Source: Rhodocyclaceae bacterium UBA2271 (lineage in GTDB: Bacteria; Pseudomonadota; Gammaproteobacteria; Burkholderiales; Rhodocyclaceae). Taken from it: a DNA stretch of 37,625 bases. Positions 1-8,085 of the stretch are shown in pieces (the first letter of the stretch is position 1; every line of letters begins with the position of its first letter). The DNA lies in contig DDXB01000049.1 of assembly GCA_002347405.1 (NCBI GenBank), positions 14,245 to 51,869 on the forward strand. Reading direction: 5' to 3'. Under the pieces are notes generated by a model, which saw nothing but the letters and a program-made list of their open reading frames with translations, ran no database searches and was not told where the DNA came from. The translations under genes and the position numbers were made by a program.

Positions 1-43
1 GAACTAAAACTGGCCACCCGCCGGTCTGGAAAAGATGGGCTGA
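1..43 (+). pseudogene. rpoA: 3' end of rpoA (fragment, interrupted)
   Basis: Positions 8-43 read NWPPAGLEKMG followed by TGA. This matches the end of the RNA polymerase alpha subunit (E. coli alpha has LENWPPAS near its terminus), and rpoA normally lies just before rplQ. The in-frame codon before it (5-7) is TAA, where a Glu codon is expected, so the reading frame is broken at the window edge. Either the alpha subunit here ends a few residues early or the first bases are imperfect. Only the tail is visible, so this rests on one short motif plus gene order. Confidence 0.5.
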
Positions 44-137
44 TAGACAATCCCATTGTATTGAAGGCAGTACTCACTATAAAAATTAACCGGTCGCAGG
101 CATAGCGCGGCGACCGCACAAGTGAAAAGGAAGCATC

Positions 138-530
138 ATGCGTCACGGTAACGGACTCAGAAAACTCAATCGCACCTCCTCGCATCGACTGGCGATGCTG
201 CGCAACATGACTGTTTCATTGCTGCGTCACGAGGCTATCAAGACCACGCTGCCCAAGGCTAAAGAACTGCGCCGCGTTGTCGAACCAATCATCACTCTCG
301 GCAAGAAGCCATCACTGGCCAATCGTCGCCTGGCATTTGATCGACTGCGCGATCGCGAAATCGTTGGCAAGGTCTTCGATGTACTTGGCCCGCGCTTTGC
401 CAACCGGGCTGGCGGCTACCTGCGCATCCTCAAGATGGGTTTCCGCGTCGGCGACAATGCGCCGATGGCCTATGTAGAATTGCTCGACCGCCCGGAAGAA
501 GATGCTGTAGAGGCACCGAAAGCCGAATAA
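138..530 (+). CDS. rplQ: 50S ribosomal protein L17
   Basis: The 130-residue product begins MRHGNGLRKLNRTSSHR, the characteristic L17 N-terminus, and has the usual bacterial length with a short acidic tail. L17 is a component of the large ribosomal subunit near the peptide exit tunnel. The ATG is preceded by AAAAGGAAG at good Shine-Dalgarno distance. It follows an rpoA-like tail, as in the alpha operon of most proteobacteria, and is followed by a strong terminator, so it is the last gene of that operon. Identification is secure. Confidence 0.98.
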   Translation: MRHGNGLRKLNRTSSHRLAMLRNMTVSLLRHEAIKTTLPKAKELRRVVEPIITLGKKPSLANRRLAFDRLRDREIVGKVFDVLGPRFANRAGGYLRILKMGFRVGDNAPMAYVELLDRPEEDAVEAPKAE

Positions 531-550
531 GCGCCCCAGAACTGTGCAAC

Positions 551-580
551 AAAAAGGCCGACGTAATAGTCGGCCTTTTT
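551..580. terminator. Bidirectional Rho-independent terminator
   Basis: A perfect 12-bp stem (AAAAAGGCCGAC against GTCGGCCTTTTT) encloses a 6-nt loop at 563-568. There is a T run on each strand. It lies between the convergent rplQ and gltL genes and can end both transcripts. Confidence 0.93.
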
Positions 581-595
581 GTTGCTGACCACGCG

Positions 596-1324
596 TTAAT
601 GGCTGAGTATCTTTGACAGAAACAATTGAGCTCTTTCCGAGCGCGGTGTGCCAAAAAACTCCTCCGTAGCTGCATCTTCGACAATGCTGCCGTTGTCCAT
701 GAAGATCACCCGGTTGGCAACCTTGCGGGCGAACCCCATTTCATGGCTGACTACCATCATTGTCATGCCCTCATTGGCGAGCCCAACCATGACATCCAGC
801 ACTTCATTGATCATTTCCGGATCAAGCGCCGAGGTTGGTTCGTCAAACAGCATGCAGATCGGATCCATGGCCAGCGCCCGGGCGATGGCGACACGCTGCT
901 GCTGTCCGCCGGACAACTGGCCGGGAAATTTGTCAGCCTGCGAGTTAAGGCCGACACGATCGAGTAATTGCAGCGCACGTTGATGCGCTTCGTCCTTGCT
1001 GCGTCCGAGTACCTTGACCTGGCCGATGGTGAGGTTCTGCGTGATGGTCATGTGCGGAAACAACTCGAAATGCTGAAATACCATGCCGACGTGAGCACGC
1101 AGTTGGGGAAGATTGGTTTTGGGATCACCAATCGAAATGTCATTGACAATGATGTCGCCCTGCTGGAAGGGTTCAAGCCCGTTCACGCACTTGATCAGGG
1201 TAGATTTTCCGGAGCCGGATGGGCCACAGACGACAACGACCTCGCCTTTGGTTATTTGCGTCGAGCAGTCGGTCAGCACCCTGAACTGACCGTACCATTT
1301 GCTGATGTTGGCGATTTTTATCAT
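596..1324 (-). CDS. gltL: Glutamate/aspartate ABC importer, ATP-binding subunit
   Basis: This 242-residue ATPase energises uptake of glutamate and aspartate through GltJK. It has Walker A GPSGSGKS (34-41), the signature LSGGQQQR, and Walker B with D-loop FDEPTSALDPE. The length equals E. coli GltL (241). It is the last gene of gltI-gltJ-gltK-gltL on the minus strand and starts 6 nt after gltK stops, so it is cotranscribed. The HAAT-family ATPases (GltL, GlnQ, HisP) look alike; the neighbouring permeases and binding protein decide for glt. Confidence 0.93.
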   Translation of the reverse strand: MIKIANISKWYGQFRVLTDCSTQITKGEVVVVCGPSGSGKSTLIKCVNGLEPFQQGDIIVNDISIGDPKTNLPQLRAHVGMVFQHFELFPHMTITQNLTIGQVKVLGRSKDEAHQRALQLLDRVGLNSQADKFPGQLSGGQQQRVAIARALAMDPICMLFDEPTSALDPEMINEVLDVMVGLANEGMTMMVVSHEMGFARKVANRVIFMDNGSIVEDAATEEFFGTPRSERAQLFLSKILSH

Positions 1325-1330
1325 GACGGA

Positions 1331-2002
1331 TTAGCGGACGATGGCGGTACGTGCCTGGAGGTGTTTCACAAGATAAGAAAGGGCGAAGCAGATCACAAAA
1401 TAAACCAGCGCAACGAAAACATACATCTCGATCGGCCGGCCGTAGTTCTTGCCGGCGATTTCAGCTGCCTTGAGAAGATCCTTGGCGCCTATGGCATACA
1501 CAAGGGAAGTGTCCTGAAAAAGGATAATCGTCTGGGTCAGCAGGATCGGCAACATATTGCGAAAGGCCTGCGGCAACACAACGTAGGACATGGTCTGCCA
1601 GTAAGTCATACCAAGCGCCTGCCCGGCATAAACCTGGCCACGTGGCACGCTCTGAATGCCCGCACGCATGATCTCGCTGAAATAGGCTGCCTCGAAGGCC
1701 GTGAAGGTAATGATCGCCGAAGTTTCCGCGCCCATCGGTTTACCGGTGAAAATGGGAATGACCAGAAAGAACCAAAGGATCACCATCAGCAGCGGGATGG
1801 AACGCATCAGGTTCACATACCACGTCGCTACCATCGCCAACGGCGTAATGGAGGAAAGTCGTGCCAAAGCCAGCAGCGTGCCGAGGAATATGCCGCCGGC
1901 CATCGCAATCAAGGTCAGCTTGGCGGTAAATTTGAGCCCTTCCCAAAGGAAGGGCAGGCTGGGAGCGATGACCGAAAAATCGAATTGGGTGAAAAAACTC
2001 AT
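1331..2002 (-). CDS. gltK: Glutamate/aspartate ABC importer, permease GltK
   Basis: This 223-residue inner-membrane permease subunit has several hydrophobic helices. It carries the conserved segments RSIPLLMVILWF and EIMRAGIQSVPRGQ; the latter belongs to the EAA-type loop that contacts the ATPase. It resembles E. coli GltK along its length, including LLTQTIILFQDTSLVYA. The ATG overlaps the gltJ stop by 4 nt (ATGA), which points to translational coupling. Confidence 0.93.
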   Translation of the reverse strand: MSFFTQFDFSVIAPSLPFLWEGLKFTAKLTLIAMAGGIFLGTLLALARLSSITPLAMVATWYVNLMRSIPLLMVILWFFLVIPIFTGKPMGAETSAIITFTAFEAAYFSEIMRAGIQSVPRGQVYAGQALGMTYWQTMSYVVLPQAFRNMLPILLTQTIILFQDTSLVYAIGAKDLLKAAEIAGKNYGRPIEMYVFVALVYFVICFALSYLVKHLQARTAIVR

Positions 2003-2736
2003 TTGGCGCCGCCGATATAACCTGGAACACGGGTGCGTCGCTCGATAAGGGCCATGCCTCGGTTGGCGGAAAAGGCAACAATGAAATACAGCAGGGTCAC
2101 CGCCAGGTAGGTTTCGATGCCTTGTTCAGAATCCTCCTGCATTTGGCGCGCCTGGAAAGTCAGCTCAAGCACACCAATGGCGAAGGCGACGGACGAGTTC
2201 TTGATGATGTTCATGAACTCTGAAGTCAGTGGCGGAATGATGATGCGGAAAGCCATCGGCAGGAGGACGTAACGGTAAGTTTGTGGCAGCGTGAAGCCGA
2301 TCGCCAAGCCGGCCATCTTCTGGCCGCGCGACAGGCTCTGGATTCCGGCACGCACCTGTTCGGCGACGCGCGCCGAGGTGAACAGGCCGAGGCAAATCAC
2401 CGCTGTGAAAAATTCCTTGGCCGGCATGTCCTGTTTGACCCAGAGGGAAAGATCGCGCGGCAGCAATTCGGGTACGACAAAAAACCAGAGAAGCAACTGG
2501 ACCAGAAGCGGGATGTTGCGAAACAATTCAACGTGCGCGGTGGCAACCATCGCCAACCCGCGATTGGGAACGGTACGCAACGTACCGATCAAACTGCCGA
2601 GTACCAGCGCAATAAGCCATGCCGCCAGTGCGACTGCAACTGTCCAGCCGAGGCCGGAGATCAGCCAGTCAAGGTAAGTTTCATCGCCTGACTGAACCTG
2701 CTGGAGGAAGATGCCCCAGTTCCAGTGATAATTCAT
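1999..2736 (-). CDS. gltJ: Glutamate/aspartate ABC importer, permease GltJ
   Basis: The product begins MNYHWNWGIFLQQ, which matches the E. coli GltJ start (MSIDWNWGIFLQQ), so the ATG at 2736 is preferred to an in-frame upstream codon at 2763. It has 245 residues, the GltJ length. Motifs include VELFRNIPLLVQLLLWFFV, EQVRAGIQSLSRGQ (ATPase-contact loop) and a C-terminal ERRTRVPGYIGG close to GltJ. It forms the membrane channel with GltK. A strong hairpin sits between it and gltI. Confidence 0.93.
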   Translation of the reverse strand: MNYHWNWGIFLQQVQSGDETYLDWLISGLGWTVAVALAAWLIALVLGSLIGTLRTVPNRGLAMVATAHVELFRNIPLLVQLLLWFFVVPELLPRDLSLWVKQDMPAKEFFTAVICLGLFTSARVAEQVRAGIQSLSRGQKMAGLAIGFTLPQTYRYVLLPMAFRIIIPPLTSEFMNIIKNSSVAFAIGVLELTFQARQMQEDSEQGIETYLAVTLLYFIVAFSANRGMALIERRTRVPGYIGGAK

Positions 2737-2751
2737 AGCGTAACCAGAAAA

Positions 2752-2775
2752 ACGGGACGGCAAGCGCCGTCCCGT
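2752..2775 (-). promoter_or_regulatory. Intercistronic hairpin between gltI and gltJ
   Basis: ACGGGACGGC (2752-2761) pairs perfectly with GCCGTCCCGT (2766-2775) around a 4-nt loop. No T run follows, so it is not a full terminator. Stem-loops behind a binding-protein gene commonly stabilise or attenuate the message so that more binding protein than permease is made; that role is inferred. Its left-coordinate arm extends the dispersed short repeat at 2765-2788. Confidence 0.6.
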
Positions 2776-2788
2776 CAGCGCCGACTTT
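2765..2788 (-). repeat. Short dispersed repeat R1, copy 1
   Basis: On the minus strand this matches the 24-bp R1 consensus (core GTCGGCGCTGGCGGGAC) with one mismatch. It lies in the 63-nt gap between gltI and gltJ and overlaps the intercistronic hairpin, which pairs one end of the copy with an inverted half-copy. Confidence 0.7.
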
Positions 2789-2799
2789 TCAGGCCGGGC

Positions 2800-3702
2800 T
2801 TATTTTTTGTTGTAGGTCTCGGCGGGTGCGTCGCTCGGGTTCTTGATGAGTTCCTTGAGCTTGTCACTCATCGGGAAATTCATATTGGCACCCTTCGGCG
2901 GAATCGGGGCCATGAACCATTTGGCATAGAGCTTGTCAAGTTCACCCGTCTTGGCCAGATCCCGTATCACAGTATTGACCAGACCCTGGAACTGCGGGTC
3001 ATCCTTGCGGATCATGATGGCGATCGGTTCGATGTTGAGCACCTCGCCGACGATGGCGTAGTCGGCCGGATTTTTCGAGGTGACGATCAGGCCGGCGAGC
3101 AGGTTGTCGTCCATGACGAAGGCGACGGCGCGATCGGTTTCCAGCATCAGGAAGGCGTCGGCGTGATCCTTGCCATAGACCTCCTTGAAATTAATGTTCT
3201 TGCCCTTCTCGTGCGCGCGCATCAACTGGACGGAAGTGGTCCCGGTAGTCGTTGCCACGGGTTTGCCATCCAGTTGGGACAGGTTGGTGATGCCGGAAGC
3301 CTTCTTGACCGCCATACGCACGTTGGTAACGAAGGTCGTCGGGGCAAAGGCGACCTGGTTCTGGCGTGCGGCATTGTTGGTGGTAGAGCCACATTCCAGG
3401 TCAACAGTACCATTGGTGACCAGCGGGATGCGGTTTTGCGAGGTGACAGCCTGATGCATCACCTTGAGATTTTTCAGATCGAGCTTGGTCTTGACGGCGC
3501 CGACGATCTTGTTGCAGATGTCGATGTGGTAACCGATCGGTAGCTGTTTGTCATCCAGATAGGAGAGCGGATAGGACGATTCACGAATGCCCATGGTGAT
3601 GCTGCCGGAGCTCTTGACCTTGGCCAGGGTGTCGGCCAAAACCGGTTGCGACAGGGCGAAGGCTGAGGCGATTGTTAAACCTAAGGCAAAAGTCTTTTTC
3701 AT
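2800..3702 (-). CDS. gltI: Glutamate/aspartate periplasmic binding protein
   Basis: This 300-residue class II solute-binding protein (SBP_bac_3) begins with a signal peptide, MKKTFALGLTIASAFALSQPVLA, probably cleaved after VLA. The mature part opens with TLAKVKSSGSITMGIRESSYPLSY, typical of GltI/AatJ. Conserved features include a CGSTTNN segment, a TTGTTS loop that contacts the ligand alpha-carboxylate in this family, and FVMDDNLLAGL. It delivers glutamate and aspartate to GltJK-L. It lies 53 nt after the ABC exporter gene; a TATAGT hexamer at 3730-3735 (minus) could serve as a -10, but no convincing -35 was found. Confidence 0.95.
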   Translation of the reverse strand: MKKTFALGLTIASAFALSQPVLADTLAKVKSSGSITMGIRESSYPLSYLDDKQLPIGYHIDICNKIVGAVKTKLDLKNLKVMHQAVTSQNRIPLVTNGTVDLECGSTTNNAARQNQVAFAPTTFVTNVRMAVKKASGITNLSQLDGKPVATTTGTTSVQLMRAHEKGKNINFKEVYGKDHADAFLMLETDRAVAFVMDDNLLAGLIVTSKNPADYAIVGEVLNIEPIAIMIRKDDPQFQGLVNTVIRDLAKTGELDKLYAKWFMAPIPPKGANMNFPMSDKLKELIKNPSDAPAETYNKK

Positions 3703-3755
3703 GGGTTTCTCCAGCTGGAAGGGCCCATGACTATACAGCTTTCAATATTGGCAAG

Positions 3756-5561
3756 CTAGATGGCATCTTCCTGTTGTTGCAGCCACCACATTCTTGCGTA
3801 GGCGCCGGCCCGCTCCAGCAGCGCGCGGTGGCTGCCGCTTTCGACAATCCGCCCCTGATCCAGCACCAGAATCTCGTCGGCGTTCATCACGGTAGACAGC
3901 CGGTGGGCGATGATCAGCGTGGTGCGGCCGCGCGCCACCTGATCCAACTCGGCCTGAATCGATTTCTCGGTCTGCGAGTCGAGGGCGGAGGTGGCCTCGT
4001 CAAAGATCAGGATGGGCGGGTTCTTCAGCAGGGTTCTGGCGATGGCGACGCGTTGCTTCTCTCCACCCGAAAGTTTGAGGCCGCGCTCGCCGACGCGGGT
4101 TTCGTAGCCGTCAGGCAGGCGCTCGATGAACTCGGCGAGGTGTGCGGCGCGCGCGGCTGCCTTGACCTCGTCGAAGGTGGCGGTCGGCCGGCCGTACTGG
4201 ATGTTGTAGGCCAGGGTGTCGTTGAACAACACGGTGTCCTGCGGCACGATACCAATGGCTGAGCGCAGTGAGGCCTGTGTCAATTGGCGGATATCCTGGC
4301 CATTGATGCGAATCGCCCCGCCGCTGACGTCGTAAAAGCGAAACAGCAGCCGCGCCAGCGTGCTCTTTCCTGCGCCGCTGTGACCGACCACCGCCAGCGT
4401 ACGACCCGCGGGAATGTCGAAGCTGACATCCTGCAGGATCGCGCGACGCGGCTCGTAGGCAAAGCTGACATTTTCGAAGCGCACCGCACAGGCACCCTGG
4501 GCGTCTGGCTCAATCGCACGGGCGTCGGCATTGTCGCGGATTTCGCGGTTCTCGTTCAGCAAACCGAACAGGCGTTCGATGTCGGTGAGTGACTGCCGGA
4601 TCTCGCGGTAGAGCACGCCCAGGAAGTTGAGCGGGATGTAAAGCTGGATCAGAAAGACGTTGACCAGCACGATGTCACCGATCGTCATGCTGCCGTTGGC
4701 CACTCCGACGGCAGCGCGCCACATGATCAAGGAAACGCCGACGGCGATGATGGCGGCCTGCCCCAGATTGAGGTAGGAGAGAGAGAATTGGCTCTTGATC
4801 TGGGCGGCGGCCCACTTTTGCATCTGCTGGTCGTAGCGCTCCTTCTCCCAGCCTTCATTATTGAAGTACTTGACCGTCTCATAGTTGAGCAGACTGTCGA
4901 TGGCGCGGGTGTTGGCGGCGGAATCAAGTTCATTCACCTCGCGGCGGATCTGCACCCGCCAGTTCGACAGAGTGATCGTGAAGGCGATATAGACCACCAG
5001 GGTGGCGCTGGCAATGATGACAAAGCTTGACTCATAACGGGAAGCCAGAATGCCGAGGACGAGCGCCACCTCGACCAGCGTCGGCAGAATCGAATAGATC
5101 GTGTAGCTGATCAGGGAGCCGATGGCGCGTGTGCCGCGTTCGATGTCGCGTGTCAGCCCGCCGGTCTGGCGTTCCAGGTGAAAGCGGAGCGACAACTGGT
5201 GTAGGTGCTCGAAAACCTGCAGGGCAATCGAACGCACCGCCTGCTGCGTGATGCGCGTGAAGAGCAGTTCGCGCAATTCGGTAAATAGGGATACGGAAAA
5301 GCGCAGCACGCCATAGGCGGCAATCAGCGCCAGCGGTACAACGAGCATGCTCTGTGCGCTGACGCCGGGCGCGAAGCCGTCAATGATGTCCTTGAATATC
5401 AGGGGAACGGCGACGTTGGCCAGTTTGGCTGCGATCAGGCAGGCCAGCGCGAGCAGAATGCGGCCACGCCATTGCAGCAGGTAAGGCAGCAGCGTCCTGA
5501 CGGTTTGCCAGTCATGGCGTTGGGCGGCGGGGGGAGCGGGCAGGGCGATGTCGCGGCGCAT
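3756..5561 (-). CDS. ATM1-type ABC exporter (membrane plus ATPase half-transporter)
   Basis: This 601-residue half-transporter has six hydrophobic helices in residues 25-310 and a nucleotide-binding domain after about 350. Motifs are Walker A GHSGAGKS (near 390), signature LSGGEKQR, Walker B LIFDEATSALDS and the H-loop in AHRLST. The stretch NYETVKYFNNE is a hallmark of the ATM1/ABCB7 group (including bacterial Atm1), whose members export glutathione derivatives or glutathione-metal conjugates; multidrug MsbA-like exporters lack it. It should work as a homodimer in the inner membrane. It sits upstream of gltI on the same strand, with no evident functional link. Confidence 0.9.
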   Translation of the reverse strand: MRRDIALPAPPAAQRHDWQTVRTLLPYLLQWRGRILLALACLIAAKLANVAVPLIFKDIIDGFAPGVSAQSMLVVPLALIAAYGVLRFSVSLFTELRELLFTRITQQAVRSIALQVFEHLHQLSLRFHLERQTGGLTRDIERGTRAIGSLISYTIYSILPTLVEVALVLGILASRYESSFVIIASATLVVYIAFTITLSNWRVQIRREVNELDSAANTRAIDSLLNYETVKYFNNEGWEKERYDQQMQKWAAAQIKSQFSLSYLNLGQAAIIAVGVSLIMWRAAVGVANGSMTIGDIVLVNVFLIQLYIPLNFLGVLYREIRQSLTDIERLFGLLNENREIRDNADARAIEPDAQGACAVRFENVSFAYEPRRAILQDVSFDIPAGRTLAVVGHSGAGKSTLARLLFRFYDVSGGAIRINGQDIRQLTQASLRSAIGIVPQDTVLFNDTLAYNIQYGRPTATFDEVKAAARAAHLAEFIERLPDGYETRVGERGLKLSGGEKQRVAIARTLLKNPPILIFDEATSALDSQTEKSIQAELDQVARGRTTLIIAHRLSTVMNADEILVLDQGRIVESGSHRALLERAGAYARMWWLQQQEDAI

Positions 5562-5605
5562 GGCAGAAATTCTAGCAGTGGCACTGCTGCGGTATGATCC
5601 GGTGC

Positions 5606-6016
5606 ATGAGAGAGCACACCGAAGTGACGATGCCCGACCGGGAACCGGTGCTGCGGGTGATGCCGATGCCGGCAGACGTAAATGCTTCCGGCGATATCTT
5701 CGGCGGCTGGGTGATGGCTCAGGCCGACATTGCCGGCGCCATTGCCGTGATGCGGCGCGCGCGCGGTCGGATAGCCACCGTGGCGGTCAATTCCTTCCTG
5801 TTCAAGCAGCCTATTTCGGTCGGCGACGTGGTCAGTTTTTACGCCACGATCACCAAGACCGGCCGTACTTCAATTACCGTGGATGTTCAGGTCTATGCCG
5901 AGCGCGATCCGGCACATCCGATTGTGGTGAAAGTGACGGAGGCGACGCTGACCTATGTTTGCCTCAACGCTGACGGCAGCAAACGTGAAGTGCCTGCCGC
6001 CACGGATCAAGGCTAG
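5606..6016 (+). CDS. YciA-like acyl-CoA thioesterase (hotdog fold)
   Basis: This hotdog-fold thioesterase of about 136 residues hydrolyses acyl-CoA to free acid and CoA. The key segment MPADVNASGDIFGGWVMAQADIAGA matches YciA/ACOT proteins, where Asn and Asp of N-x-x-GDIFGG belong to the active-site helix. The rest follows E. coli YciA, including KQPISVGDVVSFYA. Three ATGs are possible (5594, 5606, 5630). I chose 5606 because the N-terminal length then equals YciA, although GAAG lies before 5630. A TATGAT hexamer at 5593-5598 may be a -10. Its stop overlaps the stop of the convergent small gene. Confidence 0.88.
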   Translation: MREHTEVTMPDREPVLRVMPMPADVNASGDIFGGWVMAQADIAGAIAVMRRARGRIATVAVNSFLFKQPISVGDVVSFYATITKTGRTSITVDVQVYAERDPAHPIVVKVTEATLTYVCLNADGSKREVPAATDQG

Positions 6017-6249
6017 GCCACCAGCAGTTGCTGCGTCAACTGCTGGGTAACCAGCGCGGCGAGTGAATCAGGTTGCCGTTCCGCTGGCGCCGACTTTGCA
6101 ACGGTGTTGGCATTGGCCTGGGCCTCCATCTGTTCGAAAGTATCGATTTCAGGTTGCACGATGGTGCGCGTGACGCGCGAACGCTCCGGCGTATTGTTGA
6201 AAGACTGGGGTTGCAGCACCTCGATAAGGGTCAGCCGCCTGCGGTTCAT
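6013..6249 (-). CDS. Small hypothetical protein (78 aa)
   Basis: I do not recognise this protein. It starts MNRRRLTLIEVLQP after a good ribosome site (AAAGGA, 8 nt before the ATG), is rich in Q, T, A and E, and has no membrane segment or cysteine. The C-terminus is LAALVTQQLTQQLLVA. It is convergent with the thioesterase and their stop codons share bases. Inside it lies a degenerate copy of repeat R1 (6074-6097). The ribosome site and lack of a competing gene favour a real gene; no family supports it. Confidence 0.5.
   Translation of the reverse strand: MNRRRLTLIEVLQPQSFNNTPERSRVTRTIVQPEIDTFEQMEAQANANTVAKSAPAERQPDSLAALVTQQLTQQLLVA
6074..6097 (-). repeat. Short dispersed repeat R1, degenerate copy
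   Basis: On the minus strand, 20 of 24 positions agree with the R1 consensus, including an unbroken AAAGTCGGCGC. It is in frame inside the small hypothetical gene. With four mismatches it could be an old copy or chance. Confidence 0.4.
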
Positions 6250-6655
6250 TGCAAAAATCCTTTCATTCAATGGAAATGGACATGATGCGACCGATGATCT
6301 GTGGTCGCGGTTCCCCATCATCCTGCCAATATTTGTAACGGAATGTGAGGGCTGGCGGCTGAACTTCAAGCGTCATGCATCAGCTTTTGTTGCGCCAGGC
6401 AGCACGCTGTGGCAGGCATTAACCTGTTTTAGACCGCCGCTTTTCAGGCTTCGCACCAGAAACGTGGCGGAAACAGCATGCTGCTCCACTTTTTGCGGGG
6501 TTTACAGCAAGGCTATGATCGGCGCTATTTACCCTGAGTGGGGTTCCAAGCACGTGCCCGAGATAACCATGCCCCTTTCCGTATCGTATTCCGTACCGTC
6601 GTGCTACCGGCTTTATGGCCATTGCGCGGCACAGACGGCAGGGTGACGTCCGGCA
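6250..6655. other. Intergenic stretch without a recognised gene
   Basis: This is about 400 nt between the divergent small hypothetical gene and the DUF2802 gene. It is less GC-rich than its surroundings. No open frame has a convincing ribosome site or protein similarity, and no hairpin with a T run is present. It must hold the promoters of both flanking genes, but no clear -35/-10 pair or flagellar sigma-28 site was found. Confidence 0.5.
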
Positions 6656-7354
6656 ATGATGGACTCGATCGGACTCGACTGGCGTGCCGGGATTTTTATT
6701 CTGTTGGCCATCGCCGCCATCTATTTGGTCGTGATGCTGCTCCAACTTGCGAAAATCAGGCGAAAGCGTCAGGTGGATAGTGGGATGGATCTGTTGCAGG
6801 AACCGGTAACGGGTAGTTATGCTGAGCCCGCAGCAATTGACCCCGTTCAGCCAGCGCAGACTTTCGCCTCTGCTCTTAATCGGCCGGACCAGACCCCGGC
6901 ACCAGCGTTCGAATGGGGAGAGGTGAAGGATCTTTTCGCTGAACCAGCGACAGCGGCCGATGCCGCATCTACAGCGGAGCAAGTGCCGCAGCCGGAAGGT
7001 CAAGGTGGTCCGGGTGGTTTTGGCGAACATCTGGCCGAACATCTGGCGCGGGCCGATATGGAGATGGAAGTACAACGCTTGCGTGCCGAAATTGAACGCA
7101 TGCGTGCCGAAATGGATGAATTACGACTGGCGCGGCGCGTGTCGCCACAGTATGCCGAGGCGATGGAACTGGCCCAGCGCGGATTGCCGGCCCAGGCCGT
7201 CGCCGACCGCCTCGGCATATCGCTCGCAGAGGCAGAACTGGTGCATGCCCTGAGTCGCGGTGACAAGAACTTTGCAGAAGGAGAAGAGCATGGCGCAGAT
7301 GAATACGCCGCAAACCGCGGATCCGGACAATTCGACATTCGCCGCCCCGGCTGA
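6656..7354 (+). CDS. DUF2802 membrane-anchored protein
   Basis: The 232-residue protein has one N-terminal membrane segment (IFILLAIAAIYLVVMLLQLA, about 13-32) with a basic KIRRKR after it, so the rest is probably cytoplasmic. A Pro/Ala-rich linker leads to a coiled coil (about 134-160, MEVQRLRAEIERMRAEMDEL). The C-terminal part has SPQYAEAMELAQRGL and the helix-turn-helix-like VADRLGISLAEAELVHAL, which define DUF2802, often found near flagellar genes in beta- and gammaproteobacteria. The molecular role is unknown. Its 3' end overlaps the SPOR gene by 65 nt. Confidence 0.8.
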   Translation: MMDSIGLDWRAGIFILLAIAAIYLVVMLLQLAKIRRKRQVDSGMDLLQEPVTGSYAEPAAIDPVQPAQTFASALNRPDQTPAPAFEWGEVKDLFAEPATAADAASTAEQVPQPEGQGGPGGFGEHLAEHLARADMEMEVQRLRAEIERMRAEMDELRLARRVSPQYAEAMELAQRGLPAQAVADRLGISLAEAELVHALSRGDKNFAEGEEHGADEYAANRGSGQFDIRRPG

Positions 7355-8081
7355 AGACGATGAGGCACTGAGGAAAAAGCTGCTGTCGCGCATTGCCGTC
7401 GCAGGCGTGGTCATTGTCGGACTGTTGGGCAGTCTGGCGGTTTATGACTCGCTCAACAAGCCGCAGCCGCCCGCGCCGCCGAAAGTGGCCGCTCAGCCTG
7501 AAATCTCCAAGGTGCCGGAAACGCCCGTTGTCCCGGCGGTAGCTGAGCCTGTCGCGCCCGTCGCGGCAGAAACGGCGAGTGCGGACAGAACCGAGGAAGG
7601 CAAGATTGCCCTTGCCGATACTGCCGTTGTGCCCGAGCGGACCGACACGCCGCGCGCGCCGTCTCCGGAAGAGAAGCCACTCAAGCCAGCCAAGCCCCTG
7701 ACGCAACCCGCCACCGCGCGGGCCGCTGCGGTCAAGCCTACTCCTCCGGCTGCAGCCCCGCAGAAACCTGATGCCCAGCGCGAGATTGCCCGCGTCATGC
7801 CGGAGCGTAGCGGCCCGGCCACCGCCAGGAGTAGCGCTCCCGCATCACGCCCACTCACGCAGGCGGGCGAAACTGCTCACCGTTTCCTGGTGCAGGTCGG
7901 GGTATTCAGCAATCATGCCAACGCCGAGGAACTGGTGGCCCGCTTGCAGCAGGCGGGCATTCCGGCGCAGATCGAGTCGCGTGTGCAAGTCGGTCCCTTT
8001 GCCTCGCGTGCCGAGGTGGATGCCGCGCGCGCCAAACTGAAATCACTCGGAATGGATGACGGCATGCTGGTGAGGCGATAG
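7290..8081 (+). CDS. SPOR-domain membrane protein
   Basis: This 263-residue bitopic protein has a short cytoplasmic N-terminus, one membrane helix (about 30-50, RIAVAGVVIVGLLGSLAVY), a long Pro/Ala-rich periplasmic linker and a C-terminal SPOR domain (about 193-263, starting HRFLVQVGVFSNHANAEELV). SPOR domains bind denuded peptidoglycan at division sites, so a septal or cell-wall role is likely but the protein is not FtsN itself. The start at 7290 has GGAG in the right place (GAAGGAGAAGAGC before ATG) and lies inside the DUF2802 gene in another frame. The fliW gene follows after 4 nt. Confidence 0.85.
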   Translation: MAQMNTPQTADPDNSTFAAPAEDDEALRKKLLSRIAVAGVVIVGLLGSLAVYDSLNKPQPPAPPKVAAQPEISKVPETPVVPAVAEPVAPVAAETASADRTEEGKIALADTAVVPERTDTPRAPSPEEKPLKPAKPLTQPATARAAAVKPTPPAAAPQKPDAQREIARVMPERSGPATARSSAPASRPLTQAGETAHRFLVQVGVFSNHANAEELVARLQQAGIPAQIESRVQVGPFASRAEVDAARAKLKSLGMDDGMLVRR

Positions 8082-8085
8082 ACTG

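Noticed and set aside
968..2020. 350-codon open frame antisense to gltL and gltK
   Set aside because: Composition is that of an antisense shadow (His, Arg, Gln-rich), and both glt genes on the other strand are unambiguous.
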